Assembly (NCBI RefSeq): GCF_000743705.1
Contig: NZ_JQEZ01000003.1
Location: forward strand, 14 to 64,013
Length of the DNA: 64,000 bases
Direction: 5' to 3'
Source: Ruegeria halocynthiae
GTDB lineage: Bacteria; Pseudomonadota; Alphaproteobacteria; Rhodobacterales; Rhodobacteraceae
The notes beneath the pieces were generated by a model, which did no database searches, was not told the DNA's origin, and was given only the letters and a program-made list of their open reading frames with translations. Position numbers and translations under genes: made by a program. Shown piece after piece: positions 16,545-26,542 of this stretch. Each line of letters begins with the position of its first letter. Position 1 is the stretch's first letter.

Positions 16545-18577
16545 TATTCTGCTGCCCCCGCCAGCGCCTGAGTGCGCTGATCTTCGATGTCTTTGACCTC
16601 ATCCGCCGGAACGTAATAATCGCGGTCGTAGTTGAACGTGTGCCCGATGCCATACACCAGCGTTGCGGCAAAGCTGACGGCGGCCAGCCACCAGATATGC
16701 CAGACCAGCGCAAAGCCCATCACGGTCAGAAGCCCGGCCATCACAACGCCCGTGGCCGTATAGCGCGGCATGTGGATCGGCACGAAGCCTTCGGTCGGGC
16801 GCACAAAGCCTTCGCGCTTCATCTGGGTGAATGCGTCCAGCTCGTGAACGCGCGGGGTGAAGGCAAAATTGTAGTAGGGCGGCGGCGAGGATGTCGACCA
16901 TTCCAGTGTTCGCCCACCCCACGGATCACCCGTTGTGTCGCGCAATTCGTCCCGCCTGCGGATCGACACGTAGATCTGCACCAGAAACGCCCCGATCCCC
17001 GCTGCAATAAACAGCGCGCCGAACAGGGCGATGACGAAATAGATCGAATAGAACGTATCCTCGAACTGGCTGAGGCGGCGGGTGACGCCCATCAGACCCA
17101 GAACGTACAGCGGCATGAAGGCCAGGTAAAAGCCGATCAACCAGCACCAGAAGCTGACTTTGCCCCAGAACGGTTCCAGCTTGAACCCGAACGCCTTGGG
17201 CCACCAATAAATGATACCTGCAAAGATACCGAACACCACGCCACCGATGATTACGTTATGGAAATGCGCGATCAGAAACAGCGAGTTGTGCAAAACATAG
17301 TCCGCTGGCGGCACCGCCAGCAGCACGCCGGTCATACCACCCAGAACGAAGGTCAGCATGAACCCCATGACCCACAGCATCGGCGTTTCGAACCGGATAC
17401 GGCCTTTGTACATGGTGAACAGCCAGTTGAATATCTTGGCCCCTGTGGGGATCGAGATGACCATCGTGGTGATGCCAAAAAAGGCGTTCACATTGGCCCC
17501 TGCCCCCATGGTAAAGAAATGGTGCAGCCAAACCAGATAGCTGAGGATCATGATCACGCAAGTGGCGTAAACCATAGAGGTATAGCCAAACAGGCGCTTG
17601 CCGGTGAAGGTGGGCACGATCTCGGAAAAGATGCCAAAGATCGGCAGGATCAGAATGTACACCTCGGGGTGGCCCCAAATCCAGATGAGGTTCACGTACA
17701 TCATCGGATTGCCGCCCAGATCATTGGTAAAGAAATGGGTGCCCAGATAGCGATCCGCCGTCAACAGCGCCAGCGTGGCCGTCAGCACCGGGAAAGTCGC
17801 CACGATCAGGATGTTGGTACACAGCGCAGTCCAGGTGAAAACCGGCATTTTCATCAACGTCATGCCCGGCGCGCGCATCTTGACGATGGTGACCACCAGG
17901 TTGATCCCCGACAGGGTCGTACCGATGCCCGCGATGTTCAGCGACCACAGGTAATAGTCCATGCCAACGCTGGGGCTGTAATCCAGCCCGGAAAACGGCG
18001 CATAGGCCAGCCATCCGGCGGTCGAAAATTCGCCGATGAACAGCGACATCATGATCAGCACCGCACCCGACACCGTCAGCCAGAAGCTGAGGTTGTTGAG
18101 AAACGGAAAAGCAACGTCGCGCGCACCGATCTGTAACGGCATGACATAGTTCATGAAGCCGGTGACAAAGGGCATCGCGACGAAAAAGATCATGATCACG
18201 CCATGGGCGGTAAATATCTGATCATAGTGGTGGGCGTTCAAAAACCCCTCACCCCCGCTGGCGGCGATGGCCTGATGGCCGCGCATCATCAGCGCATCGG
18301 CAAAGCCACGCAACAGCATGACCAGGCCCAGAACCATATACATGATCCCGATCTTCTTGTGGTCGATGCTGGTGAACCACTCTTTCCACAGGTAGCCCCA
18401 TAGCCGGAAATAGGTCAGCGCGCCGACGACGGCTCCCCCTCCGATTGCTACCACAATAAAGGTGTAAAGGATGATCGGTTCGTAAAAGGGAAACACGCCC
18501 CACGACAGTTTGCCAAAGATCGGATCAACCCCGGTTGCCCGGGCAATACCATCAGCGGCTTCGTTAGATAGCGACAT
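16544..18577 (-). CDS. cyoB: Cytochrome o ubiquinol oxidase subunit I
   Basis: Heme-copper oxidase catalytic subunit of 677 residues that reduces oxygen to water with ubiquinol and pumps protons. Conserved motifs: DHKKIGIMY near residue 73, [11 protein letters not shown] near 125 (low-spin heme His), [12 protein letters not shown] near 300 (CuB His and the cross-linked Tyr), VWLHHFF near 350 (CuB His pair) and [15 protein letters not shown] near 435 (heme His ligands). It lies 33 bases downstream of cyoA. With SURF1 last, the operon order is cyoA-B-C-D-surf1. Confidence 0.98.
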   Translation of the reverse strand: MSLSNEAADGIARATGVDPIFGKLSWGVFPFYEPIILYTFIVVAIGGGAVVGALTYFRLWGYLWKEWFTSIDHKKIGIMYMVLGLVMLLRGFADALMMRGHQAIAASGGEGFLNAHHYDQIFTAHGVIMIFFVAMPFVTGFMNYVMPLQIGARDVAFPFLNNLSFWLTVSGAVLIMMSLFIGEFSTAGWLAYAPFSGLDYSPSVGMDYYLWSLNIAGIGTTLSGINLVVTIVKMRAPGMTLMKMPVFTWTALCTNILIVATFPVLTATLALLTADRYLGTHFFTNDLGGNPMMYVNLIWIWGHPEVYILILPIFGIFSEIVPTFTGKRLFGYTSMVYATCVIMILSYLVWLHHFFTMGAGANVNAFFGITTMVISIPTGAKIFNWLFTMYKGRIRFETPMLWVMGFMLTFVLGGMTGVLLAVPPADYVLHNSLFLIAHFHNVIIGGVVFGIFAGIIYWWPKAFGFKLEPFWGKVSFWCWLIGFYLAFMPLYVLGLMGVTRRLSQFEDTFYSIYFVIALFGALFIAAGIGAFLVQIYVSIRRRDELRDTTGDPWGGRTLEWSTSSPPPYYNFAFTPRVHELDAFTQMKREGFVRPTEGFVPIHMPRYTATGVVMAGLLTVMGFALVWHIWWLAAVSFAATLVYGIGHTFNYDRDYYVPADEVKDIEDQRTQALAGAAE

Positions 18578-18610
18578 CGCGTTATCTTTCCGTTTCTTAT
18601 TCGTTTCAGG

Positions 18611-19672
18611 TCAGTTAGCGGACGCCGGAGGAACCAACGTCATCGCTGTGATGATTTCATTTTCGCGCAGGCGCATTTCCGGGCGGATCATCGCCATCAA
18701 CGCACCGGGATCGTCGGCCGAACACAGCCCGCGGAACATCTCGCGGTTCCACAGCCCCTCAAGGCCGCCGCCGCCCAACGCGTCCACCATCATCATGTCG
18801 TTCAGGCACAATGAATTGTCGTCGATGCACAGGTTCACGATCTTGTCCCACAGCCCGTCTTCAACTGTGTCGTAATAGGTTATGGGGTGCGAAATGCTGG
18901 GCTGGTCCAATTGCGCCAGTGTTTCCCTGTCCAGTTCCACCCCCTGCGCCTGCACCTGCGCGACCCAGGCGTCGAAATCCGCCTGCGTCTTGCCGTGGAA
19001 CTTGAATCGCATCTGGGAAAAACCCTCGCCGCTGTAATTGGCCGAGAATCCGTCATAAACGCCGGGTTTGTTGATCACGGCGTTCAGTTCGGTCTGCATT
19101 CCGGACATGGCATAAATCTGACCGGCCAAAGCGGGCACAAAGAACGAGTTCATAACCGTGGTCGAGGTGATCTCAAACCGAATTGGACGGTCCACCACCG
19201 CAGCCACTTCGTTGACAGTTGCGATGCCCTGTTCAGGGTAGATGAACAACCATTTCCAATCCATTGCCGAGACCTGAATCACCATAGGCTCGACTTGCGG
19301 ATCAATCGCCTCGGCAGCGGATACGCGGCGCAGCGGTTCGAACGGGTCCAACCGGTGGGTGGCGACATAGGTCAGGCCCGCCAGACAGATGATAATCGCC
19401 AGCGGCACGGACCAGATGATGATTTCCAGACTGGTCGAATGATCCCAATCCGGCTCATAGGTCGCCTCTTTGTTGGATTCGCGGTATTTCCACGCAAAGA
19501 ACACGGTCAACGCCATCACCGGGAGGATGATGATCAGCATCAGCACCGTTGAATACAGAATCAGGTCGGCCTGCTGTGCGGCGACATCACCTGACGGATT
19601 TAGGACAACCAGATCGCATCCTGACAATGCGAAGACCGACAGCAGCGCTGTCGAAAGAAATGCACGCTTCAT
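18611..19672 (-). CDS. cyoA: Cytochrome o ubiquinol oxidase subunit II (lipoprotein)
   Basis: Protein of 353 residues. A lipoprotein signal (LSVFALSGC, Cys at about residue 19) is followed by two transmembrane helices and a periplasmic cupredoxin domain. The domain lacks the CxxxC pair of the CuA site, as expected for quinol rather than cytochrome c oxidase. DWKWLFIYPEQGIATVNE is a CyoA signature. The start at 19672 (MKRAFLST) is chosen over an upstream extension to 19792 because it gives a proper lipoprotein signal. The 187-base region upstream is shared with the divergent MFS gene and should contain the cyo promoter; I recognise no specific operator in it. Confidence 0.96.
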   Translation of the reverse strand: MKRAFLSTALLSVFALSGCDLVVLNPSGDVAAQQADLILYSTVLMLIIILPVMALTVFFAWKYRESNKEATYEPDWDHSTSLEIIIWSVPLAIIICLAGLTYVATHRLDPFEPLRRVSAAEAIDPQVEPMVIQVSAMDWKWLFIYPEQGIATVNEVAAVVDRPIRFEITSTTVMNSFFVPALAGQIYAMSGMQTELNAVINKPGVYDGFSANYSGEGFSQMRFKFHGKTQADFDAWVAQVQAQGVELDRETLAQLDQPSISHPITYYDTVEDGLWDKIVNLCIDDNSLCLNDMMMVDALGGGGLEGLWNREMFRGLCSADDPGALMAMIRPEMRLRENEIITAMTLVPPASAN

Positions 19673-19859
19673 GTTTTTGCGTCTCTTGGATCGGCTTTGG
19701 ATGGAAATTTTGCTAAGCTGGCAAGACATATATTGAACCTCGGCTAGCGTGACCCCTTGTGCAAGCTTTTCAGCCGTGCTGCAATGCGACAAAAGATGAC
19801 CCTAACACTTACCTTTGGCGTGACGCTCCGGAAACGATGGGTCAAAACAGGAGTATAGC

Positions 19860-21119
19860 ATGTCCGGCGTTGAAGACACATACCGCTACACCGCTACGAT
19901 CGACGAGGTGATCACCACGGTCGTCATGGCGCGCGTGACCGACTTTTTTGGCTTCTTTGTCTATGCGATTGCCTCGGCCCTTGTGTTTCCACGTCTGTTT
20001 TTTCCAATGCTGGACCCGTTGGCGGGCACATTGGCATCCTTTGCGATTTTTTCGCTGGCCTTTCTGGCGCGCCCGGTCGCCAGTCTTGCCGGGCGCACGC
20101 TGCAATACAAAATTGGCCGTGTCGGCAAAGTCACCTTGGCACTGGTTCTGTTGGGGACCGCCACGGTCGCGATCGGATTGCTGCCTGGCTATGACAAAAT
20201 CGGCTGGCTGGCCCCTGTCCTGCTGGCAGTCTTGCGCATCCTTCAGGGCCTTGGCCTGGGTGGTGCCTGGGACGGACTGACGCTGCAATTGCAGAACGCC
20301 GCCCCTGCGGACCGCAAGGGCCGCTATGCGATGGTGCCGCAGTTGGGTGGCCCGGTCGGGTTCGTCGTCGCAGCCGCAATCTTCTTTGTCCTGAACGGGT
20401 TCCTGACCGAAGAAGAGTTTCTGAAGTGGGGCTGGCGCTTTGCCTTTTTTGCGGTGATGGCGGTGAATGTGGTGTCGCTTTTTGCGCGGGTCAGGTTGCT
20501 GAATTCCGATTTGGGGGTCGAACCCGAAGTCATGCAATCAGCCCCCCTGCCCGAGCTTGTCCGCACCGAAGGCAAAACCATCTTTCTGTCAGCCTGCCTG
20601 CCACTGGCCAGTTATGCCCTGTTTCACATGGTCACCGTGTTCCCGTTGGCGTTTGCCGCGATTTACGAGCGGTATGAAATCACCGAAGTTCTGACCGTGC
20701 AGTTGATCGGCGGGGCGCTGGCGGTGCTGACCGTGATCGCGTCGGGATTGCTGGCGGATCGCTATAACCGGCGTACGGTAATCCGGCTTAGCACGATCTT
20801 GATCGTAGTCCTTGGGCTGATGATCCAGACATTGGCGTCTTATCCTTACATGTACATTCTGTTCGGCTTTATGGTGCTGGGGCTGGCCTATGGGCAGGCC
20901 AGCGCCATTGTGCCGCAACGGTTTTCAACCAGATACCGCTATTCCGGGTCCGCGATGGCAACCAACCTGTCGTGGATCATCGGTGCCGCGTTTGCCCCGT
21001 TGATCGGCATTGGCCTGACGGCGGCATTCGGATTGTGGGCTGCGGGGTTGTATCTGTTGTCCGGGGCGCTTGTTACCTTTGCCGCATTGCACCTGTTGAA
21101 CAAACACAATCCAGCGTGA
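19860..21119 (+). CDS. MFS transporter
   Basis: Membrane protein of 419 residues with about twelve hydrophobic segments. The AGRTLQYKIGRVGK region after helices 2-3, the QGLGLGGAWDGLTLQ segment and GLLADRYNRRTV between helices 8 and 9 resemble the metabolite:proton symporter branch of the major facilitator superfamily. The start at 19860 follows AACAGGAGTAT. It is divergent from the cyo operon and is followed by a MarR gene 103 bases later. Substrate is unknown. Confidence 0.82.
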   Translation: MSGVEDTYRYTATIDEVITTVVMARVTDFFGFFVYAIASALVFPRLFFPMLDPLAGTLASFAIFSLAFLARPVASLAGRTLQYKIGRVGKVTLALVLLGTATVAIGLLPGYDKIGWLAPVLLAVLRILQGLGLGGAWDGLTLQLQNAAPADRKGRYAMVPQLGGPVGFVVAAAIFFVLNGFLTEEEFLKWGWRFAFFAVMAVNVVSLFARVRLLNSDLGVEPEVMQSAPLPELVRTEGKTIFLSACLPLASYALFHMVTVFPLAFAAIYERYEITEVLTVQLIGGALAVLTVIASGLLADRYNRRTVIRLSTILIVVLGLMIQTLASYPYMYILFGFMVLGLAYGQASAIVPQRFSTRYRYSGSAMATNLSWIIGAAFAPLIGIGLTAAFGLWAAGLYLLSGALVTFAALHLLNKHNPA

Positions 21120-21222
21120 TCGGTTGTTAGCGCGGACACCATGTTCAACCGCGCCCGGGCATGCCAAGAAAGGACACACGTAATCAATCCGACCTCGGCA
21201 TGACCATAAGGCAGGACCTCCA

Positions 21223-21702
21223 TTGGCGCCCATCCCATCCCAATCAGAAGACGCGCTGTTTTTTGGCGATGATCAGGATTGCATCAGCTATAACCGTGTC
21301 TGGTTCAACCTGATCCGCGCGCACCGCAGGCTTTATCCCCGTATTACCAAGGCGCTGAAAACCTGCGGGATAAAGGACCCGATCTGGTTCGAGATTCTGC
21401 TGGAGGTCGAGCGCGCCGGACCCGAGGGTCAACCAATGAGCGCGCTGGAAGAAAAACTGTTCGTTCCGCAGTATGCCCTGTCCCGCCACGTGACCCGGCT
21501 GGAAAAAGAGGGGGTCTTGCGGCGCGAACATATCGCTGATGTCCGGCGCAAGCAGATCCTGTTTCTGACCGAGAAGGGGCAAGGCATGCACGCGCGTATC
21601 TGGCCCGTGTATTGGGAAGCGATACAGGCTGAAATCGGGCCGCATCTGAATGTCGAAGATGCTTACAAACTGGCCCGATTGCTGATCAATTTGTTGCCCT
21701 GA
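21223..21702 (+). CDS. MarR-family transcriptional regulator
   Basis: Regulator of 159 residues with a winged helix (about residues 45-115). The recognition helix region MSALEEKLFVPQYALSRHVTRLEKEGVLRRE and the wing ADVRRKQILFLTEKGQ are visible. The start is TTG at 21223 with AGGACCT as a weak ribosome site; no ATG fits better. It is codirectional with the MFS gene and convergent with the TonB receptor gene. It is a plausible regulator of the MFS gene. Confidence 0.8.
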   Translation: MAPIPSQSEDALFFGDDQDCISYNRVWFNLIRAHRRLYPRITKALKTCGIKDPIWFEILLEVERAGPEGQPMSALEEKLFVPQYALSRHVTRLEKEGVLRREHIADVRRKQILFLTEKGQGMHARIWPVYWEAIQAEIGPHLNVEDAYKLARLLINLLP

Positions 21703-21727
21703 AACTGCCCTTGCGCGCAGTTTCAGG
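21698..21727. terminator. Bidirectional hairpin between marR and the TonB receptor gene
   Basis: Perfect 11-bp arms CCTGAAACTGC and GCAGTTTCAGG with an 8-base loop. The hairpin overlaps the MarR stop codon and sits between convergent genes. Confidence 0.6.
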
Positions 21728-21738
21728 ACCAAGGTTTC

Positions 21739-23790
21739 CTAGAACCTTGCGACGGCTTCAACCACCACGGTCCGGCCCGGCTCTTTCAGCGGGATCAGCG
21801 CGGTGTCGTAATCCGCGCCATAGGTCGCACGGTCCGAGTAATCCTGATCGAACAGGTTATTGACCGACAGGCGCAACGTCAGATTGGGCAAGGTCGGCGG
21901 TGTGTACTCACCATAGACATTGACGACCGTATAACCTTTCAGACCCGAACAAGTGTCACAGATCTTGGTTGAATCATTGTCAAAGGCCACGTCCAGTGTC
22001 GCACCAAACTGGGCGTGCCATTGCGGTACATATTGCTGCACTTGCAGAGCAACACGCTGCCCGATCGGAGTGCCGAAACCAAAGGCCTGCGATTCATAAG
22101 TACCGGGGTTTTGGCCGTTGATTTTGAGATTTGCGTTTGTGTAGGTCAAGCGCATCGAGCCGTTGTACCAGCTATAGCCAGCATCAAGGTTAAAGCCCTG
22201 GCTGCGGACTTCGGCTGAATTGTGTCGATTCATGTTGGACCGGCGGTCGAACCGCATCACGCGGGCGTTGTCGATGGTGGTCCGGAACAATTCGCCCGAC
22301 ACCCGGAAGGCACCGGATTCCCAATCGACCCCAAGGTTGATGTTTTTACCGCGCGACGATTCAAAGCCGGTGTAATCGGTTCTCCAGAATTTATAGTTGT
22401 CTTCGATCTGATAGCCGCCGAATACGTTCGAATAGCCTGCACGCAGCGACAGGGTATCAATCACGAAGTAAGTAGCCGACAAGTTATAGCTTCCGCCTGA
22501 ATCGCTCAGCTTGGTGCCGTCGACTCCGGTGAAATCCTGCCAGTCATAACGCGCACCGGTCGAGATGCGCCACTTGTCCGTGGGGTCGAACCGGGCCTGT
22601 GTAAAGATCCCGACGTTCTTGCCGCGTTCTTTCAGCGTATAAGTCGGCGCTTTAAAGGTCGAATCCTTGTCATAGGCATCTAGGCCCGCAACGATCGAAC
22701 CGCCGCCCAGAAAGCCCCCATCCAGGTGGAATGTATTCTGCACCTTCCCCGACAGGGTGCTGGATTTTCCGTCAAAATCGCGATCCCTGCGTTCCACTTC
22801 GGCGTCGGAATATCCGATCACGACCTGCGGATCCCAAAGACCACCCGCCTGCGTGTTGGAATATTGCAGCGAATAGCTGGACCGCGTCGTGTCATACGGC
22901 ACCAGGTTCATGACACGGGGCGGGGCCCAGTTGCCGAAATTGGGCTTGTCGTTGCGGCGTTCGGAATCCTGAATGCGCTGGCCGGACAGTTCGATACGAT
23001 CACCTTGATCGCCCTCATAGGCGAATTTCAAAAGCCCGGTTTGCATGTCAGCGGCGGTGCCTTGCGTCCTGTTACCGTCACCATCTTCATAAGGGTTACC
23101 CGTGGTCGAGCGCGCATAACCGAGGGCCTCGAACCCACTGCCGCGCGTTGCCAAAACCAGGGACCGTGCAAAGGTGCTGCCATTGTCGGCATAGCTCAGC
23201 CGGGCTGTCCCTGCGGCGTTGCGGCCGTCTTCGATCACATCGGCGGCGTCCACGGTTTCCAGGATCACCGCACCGGCGGTTGCGTTGGGGCCGGTATCAG
23301 CCGCGGCGATGCCCGGGTCAACCCGAACGAACTTCAGCATCCCCGGATCGAAAACCGTGGCGCTGGTGTGGTGGAACACCCGGTTGTTCTGCAACGCCCC
23401 GTCGATCTGTGTGGTCAGGTTGATCAGGTCGATCCCGTTGACATAGATTTTCTGAGTCAGCGGGATGGCACCACCAACCGACACGTTCGAGATCCCTTCG
23501 AACAGGTCGCGTGCATTGCCCAGACGGGCGTTTTCGACCTCGGCGTCGGACAGATAGATGGACGCGCCCCGGTCAGCGTCCTGGCCCAACGGGTCGCGAT
23601 CCCGAACGGTGATCGGGTCCAGCGAAAAGACGTCGCCTTCGGGGGCGTCTGAAGTCGCGGTTTCGGATTTTTCTTCGACCGTCACATCCGTTGCTTCGGC
23701 TTCTTGCGCAAAGGCAGAAGCCCCGAACAACAGCGACAGGGCCGATCCGCACAGCAGGCTGGTGCGAACCGCGTTGAATTTATCAGGCAT
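21739..23790 (-). CDS. TonB-dependent outer-membrane receptor (siderophore type)
   Basis: Outer-membrane protein of 683 residues with a cleavable signal peptide (LLCGSALSLLFGASAFAQE). A plug domain covers about residues 45-165 (NARDLFEGISNVSVGGAIPLTQKIYVNGID) and a 22-strand barrel follows. It ends VNNLFDQDYSDRATYG and a terminal Phe, both typical. The next operon encodes a FatB/CeuE-like binding protein, two permeases and an ATPase, so the ligand is probably a ferric siderophore. The start at 23790 is chosen because only this gives a clean signal peptide. It is transcribed separately from the ABC genes, from the gap holding a palindrome at 23882-23897. Confidence 0.9.
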   Translation of the reverse strand: MPDKFNAVRTSLLCGSALSLLFGASAFAQEAEATDVTVEEKSETATSDAPEGDVFSLDPITVRDRDPLGQDADRGASIYLSDAEVENARLGNARDLFEGISNVSVGGAIPLTQKIYVNGIDLINLTTQIDGALQNNRVFHHTSATVFDPGMLKFVRVDPGIAAADTGPNATAGAVILETVDAADVIEDGRNAAGTARLSYADNGSTFARSLVLATRGSGFEALGYARSTTGNPYEDGDGNRTQGTAADMQTGLLKFAYEGDQGDRIELSGQRIQDSERRNDKPNFGNWAPPRVMNLVPYDTTRSSYSLQYSNTQAGGLWDPQVVIGYSDAEVERRDRDFDGKSSTLSGKVQNTFHLDGGFLGGGSIVAGLDAYDKDSTFKAPTYTLKERGKNVGIFTQARFDPTDKWRISTGARYDWQDFTGVDGTKLSDSGGSYNLSATYFVIDTLSLRAGYSNVFGGYQIEDNYKFWRTDYTGFESSRGKNINLGVDWESGAFRVSGELFRTTIDNARVMRFDRRSNMNRHNSAEVRSQGFNLDAGYSWYNGSMRLTYTNANLKINGQNPGTYESQAFGFGTPIGQRVALQVQQYVPQWHAQFGATLDVAFDNDSTKICDTCSGLKGYTVVNVYGEYTPPTLPNLTLRLSVNNLFDQDYSDRATYGADYDTALIPLKEPGRTVVVEAVARF

Positions 23791-23881
23791 TTGAGTGATC
23801 CCGTGTGTTTGCTTGCGACCTGGCTGGCTCGTGTCGCGAGCGGGCGGGGAATTCGCGCTCCCTTTAGGGGCTGGGATGCTG

Positions 23882-23897
23882 ACATGCAAGTGCATGT
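23882..23897. promoter_or_regulatory. 16-bp palindrome upstream of the TonB receptor gene
   Basis: ACATGCA-AG-TGCATGT has perfect 7-bp arms and lies 92 bases before the receptor start. The same element, 14 of 16 identical, lies before the binding-protein gene at 27490-27505. It is probably the operator for iron-responsive control. It does not match the enterobacterial Fur box as I know it. Confidence 0.55.
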
Positions 23898-23922
23898 TAA
23901 CGCGATCATGTGGGACGTGGCG

Positions 23923-24675
23923 TTAAACCAACACCACCGGCCGCCCCCCGACGACTGCAACCTCGGCCCCGGTCTGAAACACCTCGCGCAGCAGCGCCGA
24001 ATTCACGATTTCACGCGGGGTGCCATCAGCAACAACCACCCCTTGTTTCAACGCAATAATGCGGTCGGCATAGGCCGCAGCGTAATTGATGTCATGCACG
24101 ACGATCACCACCGTTCTGCCCTGCGCTGTCACCAGATCGCGAAGCAGGGTCATCAGCGCCCGAGATGCAGAGATATCAAGGTTGTTCAGCGGCTCATCCA
24201 GCAGCAGGTACTCGGTATCCTGCGCAAAGGCCATGGCAACAAAAGCCCGTTGTCGCTGACCACCCGACAGATTCTCAAGCTGACGGTCGGCGATGGCCGT
24301 AAGTTCAAACTGACCGATTACTGCATCAACCCGGTCGCGGTCTTCTGCACGGGGACGGCCCTTATGATAGGGATAGCGGCCGAACCCGACCAGATCACGC
24401 ACCGTCAACCGGCTGGCCACGCTCAGGTCCTGCGGCAGGATCGCCAGTTGCCGCGCCAGCACGTCATCAGCGGTCTTACCGATTTGCAAACCGTCGATTG
24501 AAATGCTGCCCGATTGCAGCGGAACCAATCGCGCGACCAGGGACAGCAAGGTCGACTTTCCCGCCCCGTTCGGCCCCACCAGCGCAACCAGACCCCCTTT
24601 TTCCAGCCGCAGCGACACATCTGACAGGATCGGGTGCCCGGCGATTTGGTATGAGAGGTTTTCGATTTCAATCAT
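23923..24675 (-). CDS. Iron-siderophore ABC transporter ATPase
   Basis: ATP-binding subunit of 250 residues. Walker A is GPNGAGKST (about residues 34-42), the signature LSGGQRQRAFVAMA lies near 135, Walker B is YLLLDEPLNNLD near 155 and the switch is VVHDINYAAAYADRI. This matches the FecE/FepC/CeuD group that powers ferric-siderophore import. The start at 24675 overlaps the upstream permease stop by 4 bases (ATGA). A longer reading to 25065 lies inside the permease gene and is rejected. Confidence 0.95.
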   Translation of the reverse strand: MIEIENLSYQIAGHPILSDVSLRLEKGGLVALVGPNGAGKSTLLSLVARLVPLQSGSISIDGLQIGKTADDVLARQLAILPQDLSVASRLTVRDLVGFGRYPYHKGRPRAEDRDRVDAVIGQFELTAIADRQLENLSGGQRQRAFVAMAFAQDTEYLLLDEPLNNLDISASRALMTLLRDLVTAQGRTVVIVVHDINYAAAYADRIIALKQGVVVADGTPREIVNSALLREVFQTGAEVAVVGGRPVVLV

Positions 24676-25625
24676 CGCAGGCTCCGCAACAGCAAAAACA
24701 GGAAAATCAGGCCGCCCAGGAACTCGACCACGACGCTCAGCGGGGTGCTGAGATCCAGAAGCCGTTCCATCACGGTCTGGCCCCCGACAAGGATGATCGA
24801 CGCAATCAGCGCCGCCGCCGGCAACAGGTCTCCATGGCGCGCGGACGGGATGATCAGATAGGTCAGGCTGGTCACCAGAATCCCGAAAAAGGCCACCGGC
24901 CCCACCAGCGCGGTTGAGACTGAAACCAGAACCGACACCAGCAAAAGAACCTGCCATTGCGCCTTGTGGGGTGGCTCGCCCAGCGATGTGGACAACACCG
25001 GCCCAAGCGGCAGGACATCCAGTCGATATCGCATCCGCCACACCGCCGCCCCAGCCGCCAGACAAAATCCGGTCGCCACGGCCAACAGGCCGGTATCGAC
25101 ATTGGAAAACCGCGCGAAGGATGCCGCCTGCACCACCGCATATTCATTCGGGTCAATCACCCGCCGAAAATAGGCGGTGAGCGAGTGAAACAGGACCGCC
25201 AGAACAACGCCGGTCAGGATCAGGCGCATCATGTCACCCTCGCCCGCCCGCAGAACCACACGGAACAGCAACAGTGACGCGCCGCACATCCAGACCACAT
25301 TTGCCACCATCATACCTTGTGGCGGCAGGCCCTGATAGGTCCGCGCGCCTATGGCCCAGACCAGGCCCGTCAGCAACAGCAGATACAGCGCGTCGAACCC
25401 CATGACCGAGGGCGTCAGGATGCGATTTCCGGTTATGGTCTGAAATATCACGGTCGCCCAAGACACGGCAAAGCCAACCAGCAACAATGCCGCCAGCTTC
25501 TGGCCGCGAAAGGCCAGTATAAAGCCCCAGTCGCCCCTGACGCCCAGACTCAGATAAGCGGCGCAACATAGGGCTAACAGCCCGGCCAGCAGGAACAACC
25601 TAACGCGCAAGCCGGGACCCGCCAT
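24672..25625 (-). CDS. Iron-siderophore ABC transporter permease (FecCD family)
   Basis: Membrane protein of 317 residues with eight to ten helices. FQTITGNRILTPSVMGFDALYLL is the FecCD equivalent of the BtuC/FhuB signature, and GPVAFFGILVTSLTYLI near residue 250 is the EAA-like loop contacting the ATPase. It overlaps the other permease gene by 26 bases and the ATPase gene by 4, so the unit is tightly coupled. The start at 25625 (MAGPGLRV) is a choice; a Met 33 bases further upstream also exists. Confidence 0.92.
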   Translation of the reverse strand: MAGPGLRVRLFLLAGLLALCCAAYLSLGVRGDWGFILAFRGQKLAALLLVGFAVSWATVIFQTITGNRILTPSVMGFDALYLLLLTGLVWAIGARTYQGLPPQGMMVANVVWMCGASLLLFRVVLRAGEGDMMRLILTGVVLAVLFHSLTAYFRRVIDPNEYAVVQAASFARFSNVDTGLLAVATGFCLAAGAAVWRMRYRLDVLPLGPVLSTSLGEPPHKAQWQVLLLVSVLVSVSTALVGPVAFFGILVTSLTYLIIPSARHGDLLPAAALIASIILVGGQTVMERLLDLSTPLSVVVEFLGGLIFLFLLLRSLR

Positions 25626-26541
25626 ATAGCAGCCACAGAAACACAATCGCACCGACAATGCCGATCACCGTGCCAACCGGCATTTCAAACGGATAGATCA
25701 CCATACGCCCCAGCAGATCTGCGGCCAGCACCAATGCCGCCCCGGCCATCGCGGTCATCGGCAAGGACCGGCGCAGGCTGTCGCCGGTAAATTGGCTGAC
25801 AAGATTGGGTACCACCAGCCCGACAAACGGGATCATGCCAACCGTCACAACGGTCAGCCCGGTCACGACCGAAATCATGATCAGCCCCAGAACCACGACC
25901 TGAGCATAATTCAGACCCAGATTCAGGCTGACCGCCTCACCCAGCCCGATGATCGAAAACTGATCTGCCACCAGATAGCTCAGGGCGGCGGCAAGACCGG
26001 CCAGCCACAGCAACTCATACCGGCCACGCAACGTGCCCGAGAACTCTCCGTTCATCCAGATTTCGATGAATTGCAGCATGTCCGCCTGATAGGCCACATA
26101 GGTCACGGCGGCCCCGACCACTCCGCCATAGATCAGCCCCACCAATGGCACCAGCAAGGGCTGGGTCGGCGGCAGGCGACGGATGATGACAAAGAACAGC
26201 AACGACCCGCCCAGGGCGGTGATCGACGCCATGGCCATCTTGAACCCGATGGGGGCCGCCGGGACCAGAACAGCCGTCATCAGAATACCTAACGCAGCGC
26301 TTTGCCCCGTGCCGGAAGTCATCGGTTCGACAAAGCGGTTGCGCGCGATCTGCTGCATGATCTGGCCTGCGATTGCCAGCGACGCGCCAGTCAGCAGTGT
26401 GGCCACCGTTCGGGGAAAGCGGCTGTCCCGGATCAGGGGCCAGACCTCGTCAGGCCGGGTGCTGCGCAAGTCGATCACCCCGACAAACAATGAGGCGCAG
26501 GCCAGCGCGCACAGCGCCAACAGGCAAAACCATCGTATCAT
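25600..26541 (-). CDS. Iron-siderophore ABC transporter permease (FecCD family)
   Basis: Second permease of the heterodimer, 313 residues. Signatures are GASLAIAGQIMQQIARNRFVEP near residue 52 and GMIPFVGLVVPNLVSQFTGD near 240. It begins one base after the binding-protein stop codon. In family systems such as Vibrio FatDC and Bacillus YclNO, two different permeases form the channel. Confidence 0.93.
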   Translation of the reverse strand: MIRWFCLLALCALACASLFVGVIDLRSTRPDEVWPLIRDSRFPRTVATLLTGASLAIAGQIMQQIARNRFVEPMTSGTGQSAALGILMTAVLVPAAPIGFKMAMASITALGGSLLFFVIIRRLPPTQPLLVPLVGLIYGGVVGAAVTYVAYQADMLQFIEIWMNGEFSGTLRGRYELLWLAGLAAALSYLVADQFSIIGLGEAVSLNLGLNYAQVVVLGLIMISVVTGLTVVTVGMIPFVGLVVPNLVSQFTGDSLRRSLPMTAMAGAALVLAADLLGRMVIYPFEMPVGTVIGIVGAIVFLWLLYGGSRLAR

Positions 26542-26542
26542 G

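Noticed and set aside
16295..18136. Long open frame on the plus strand opposite cyoB and cyoC
   Set aside because: It lies entirely antisense to cyoC/cyoB, has low-complexity His/Arg/Gln-rich content and no recognisable domain. It is a GC-driven shadow.
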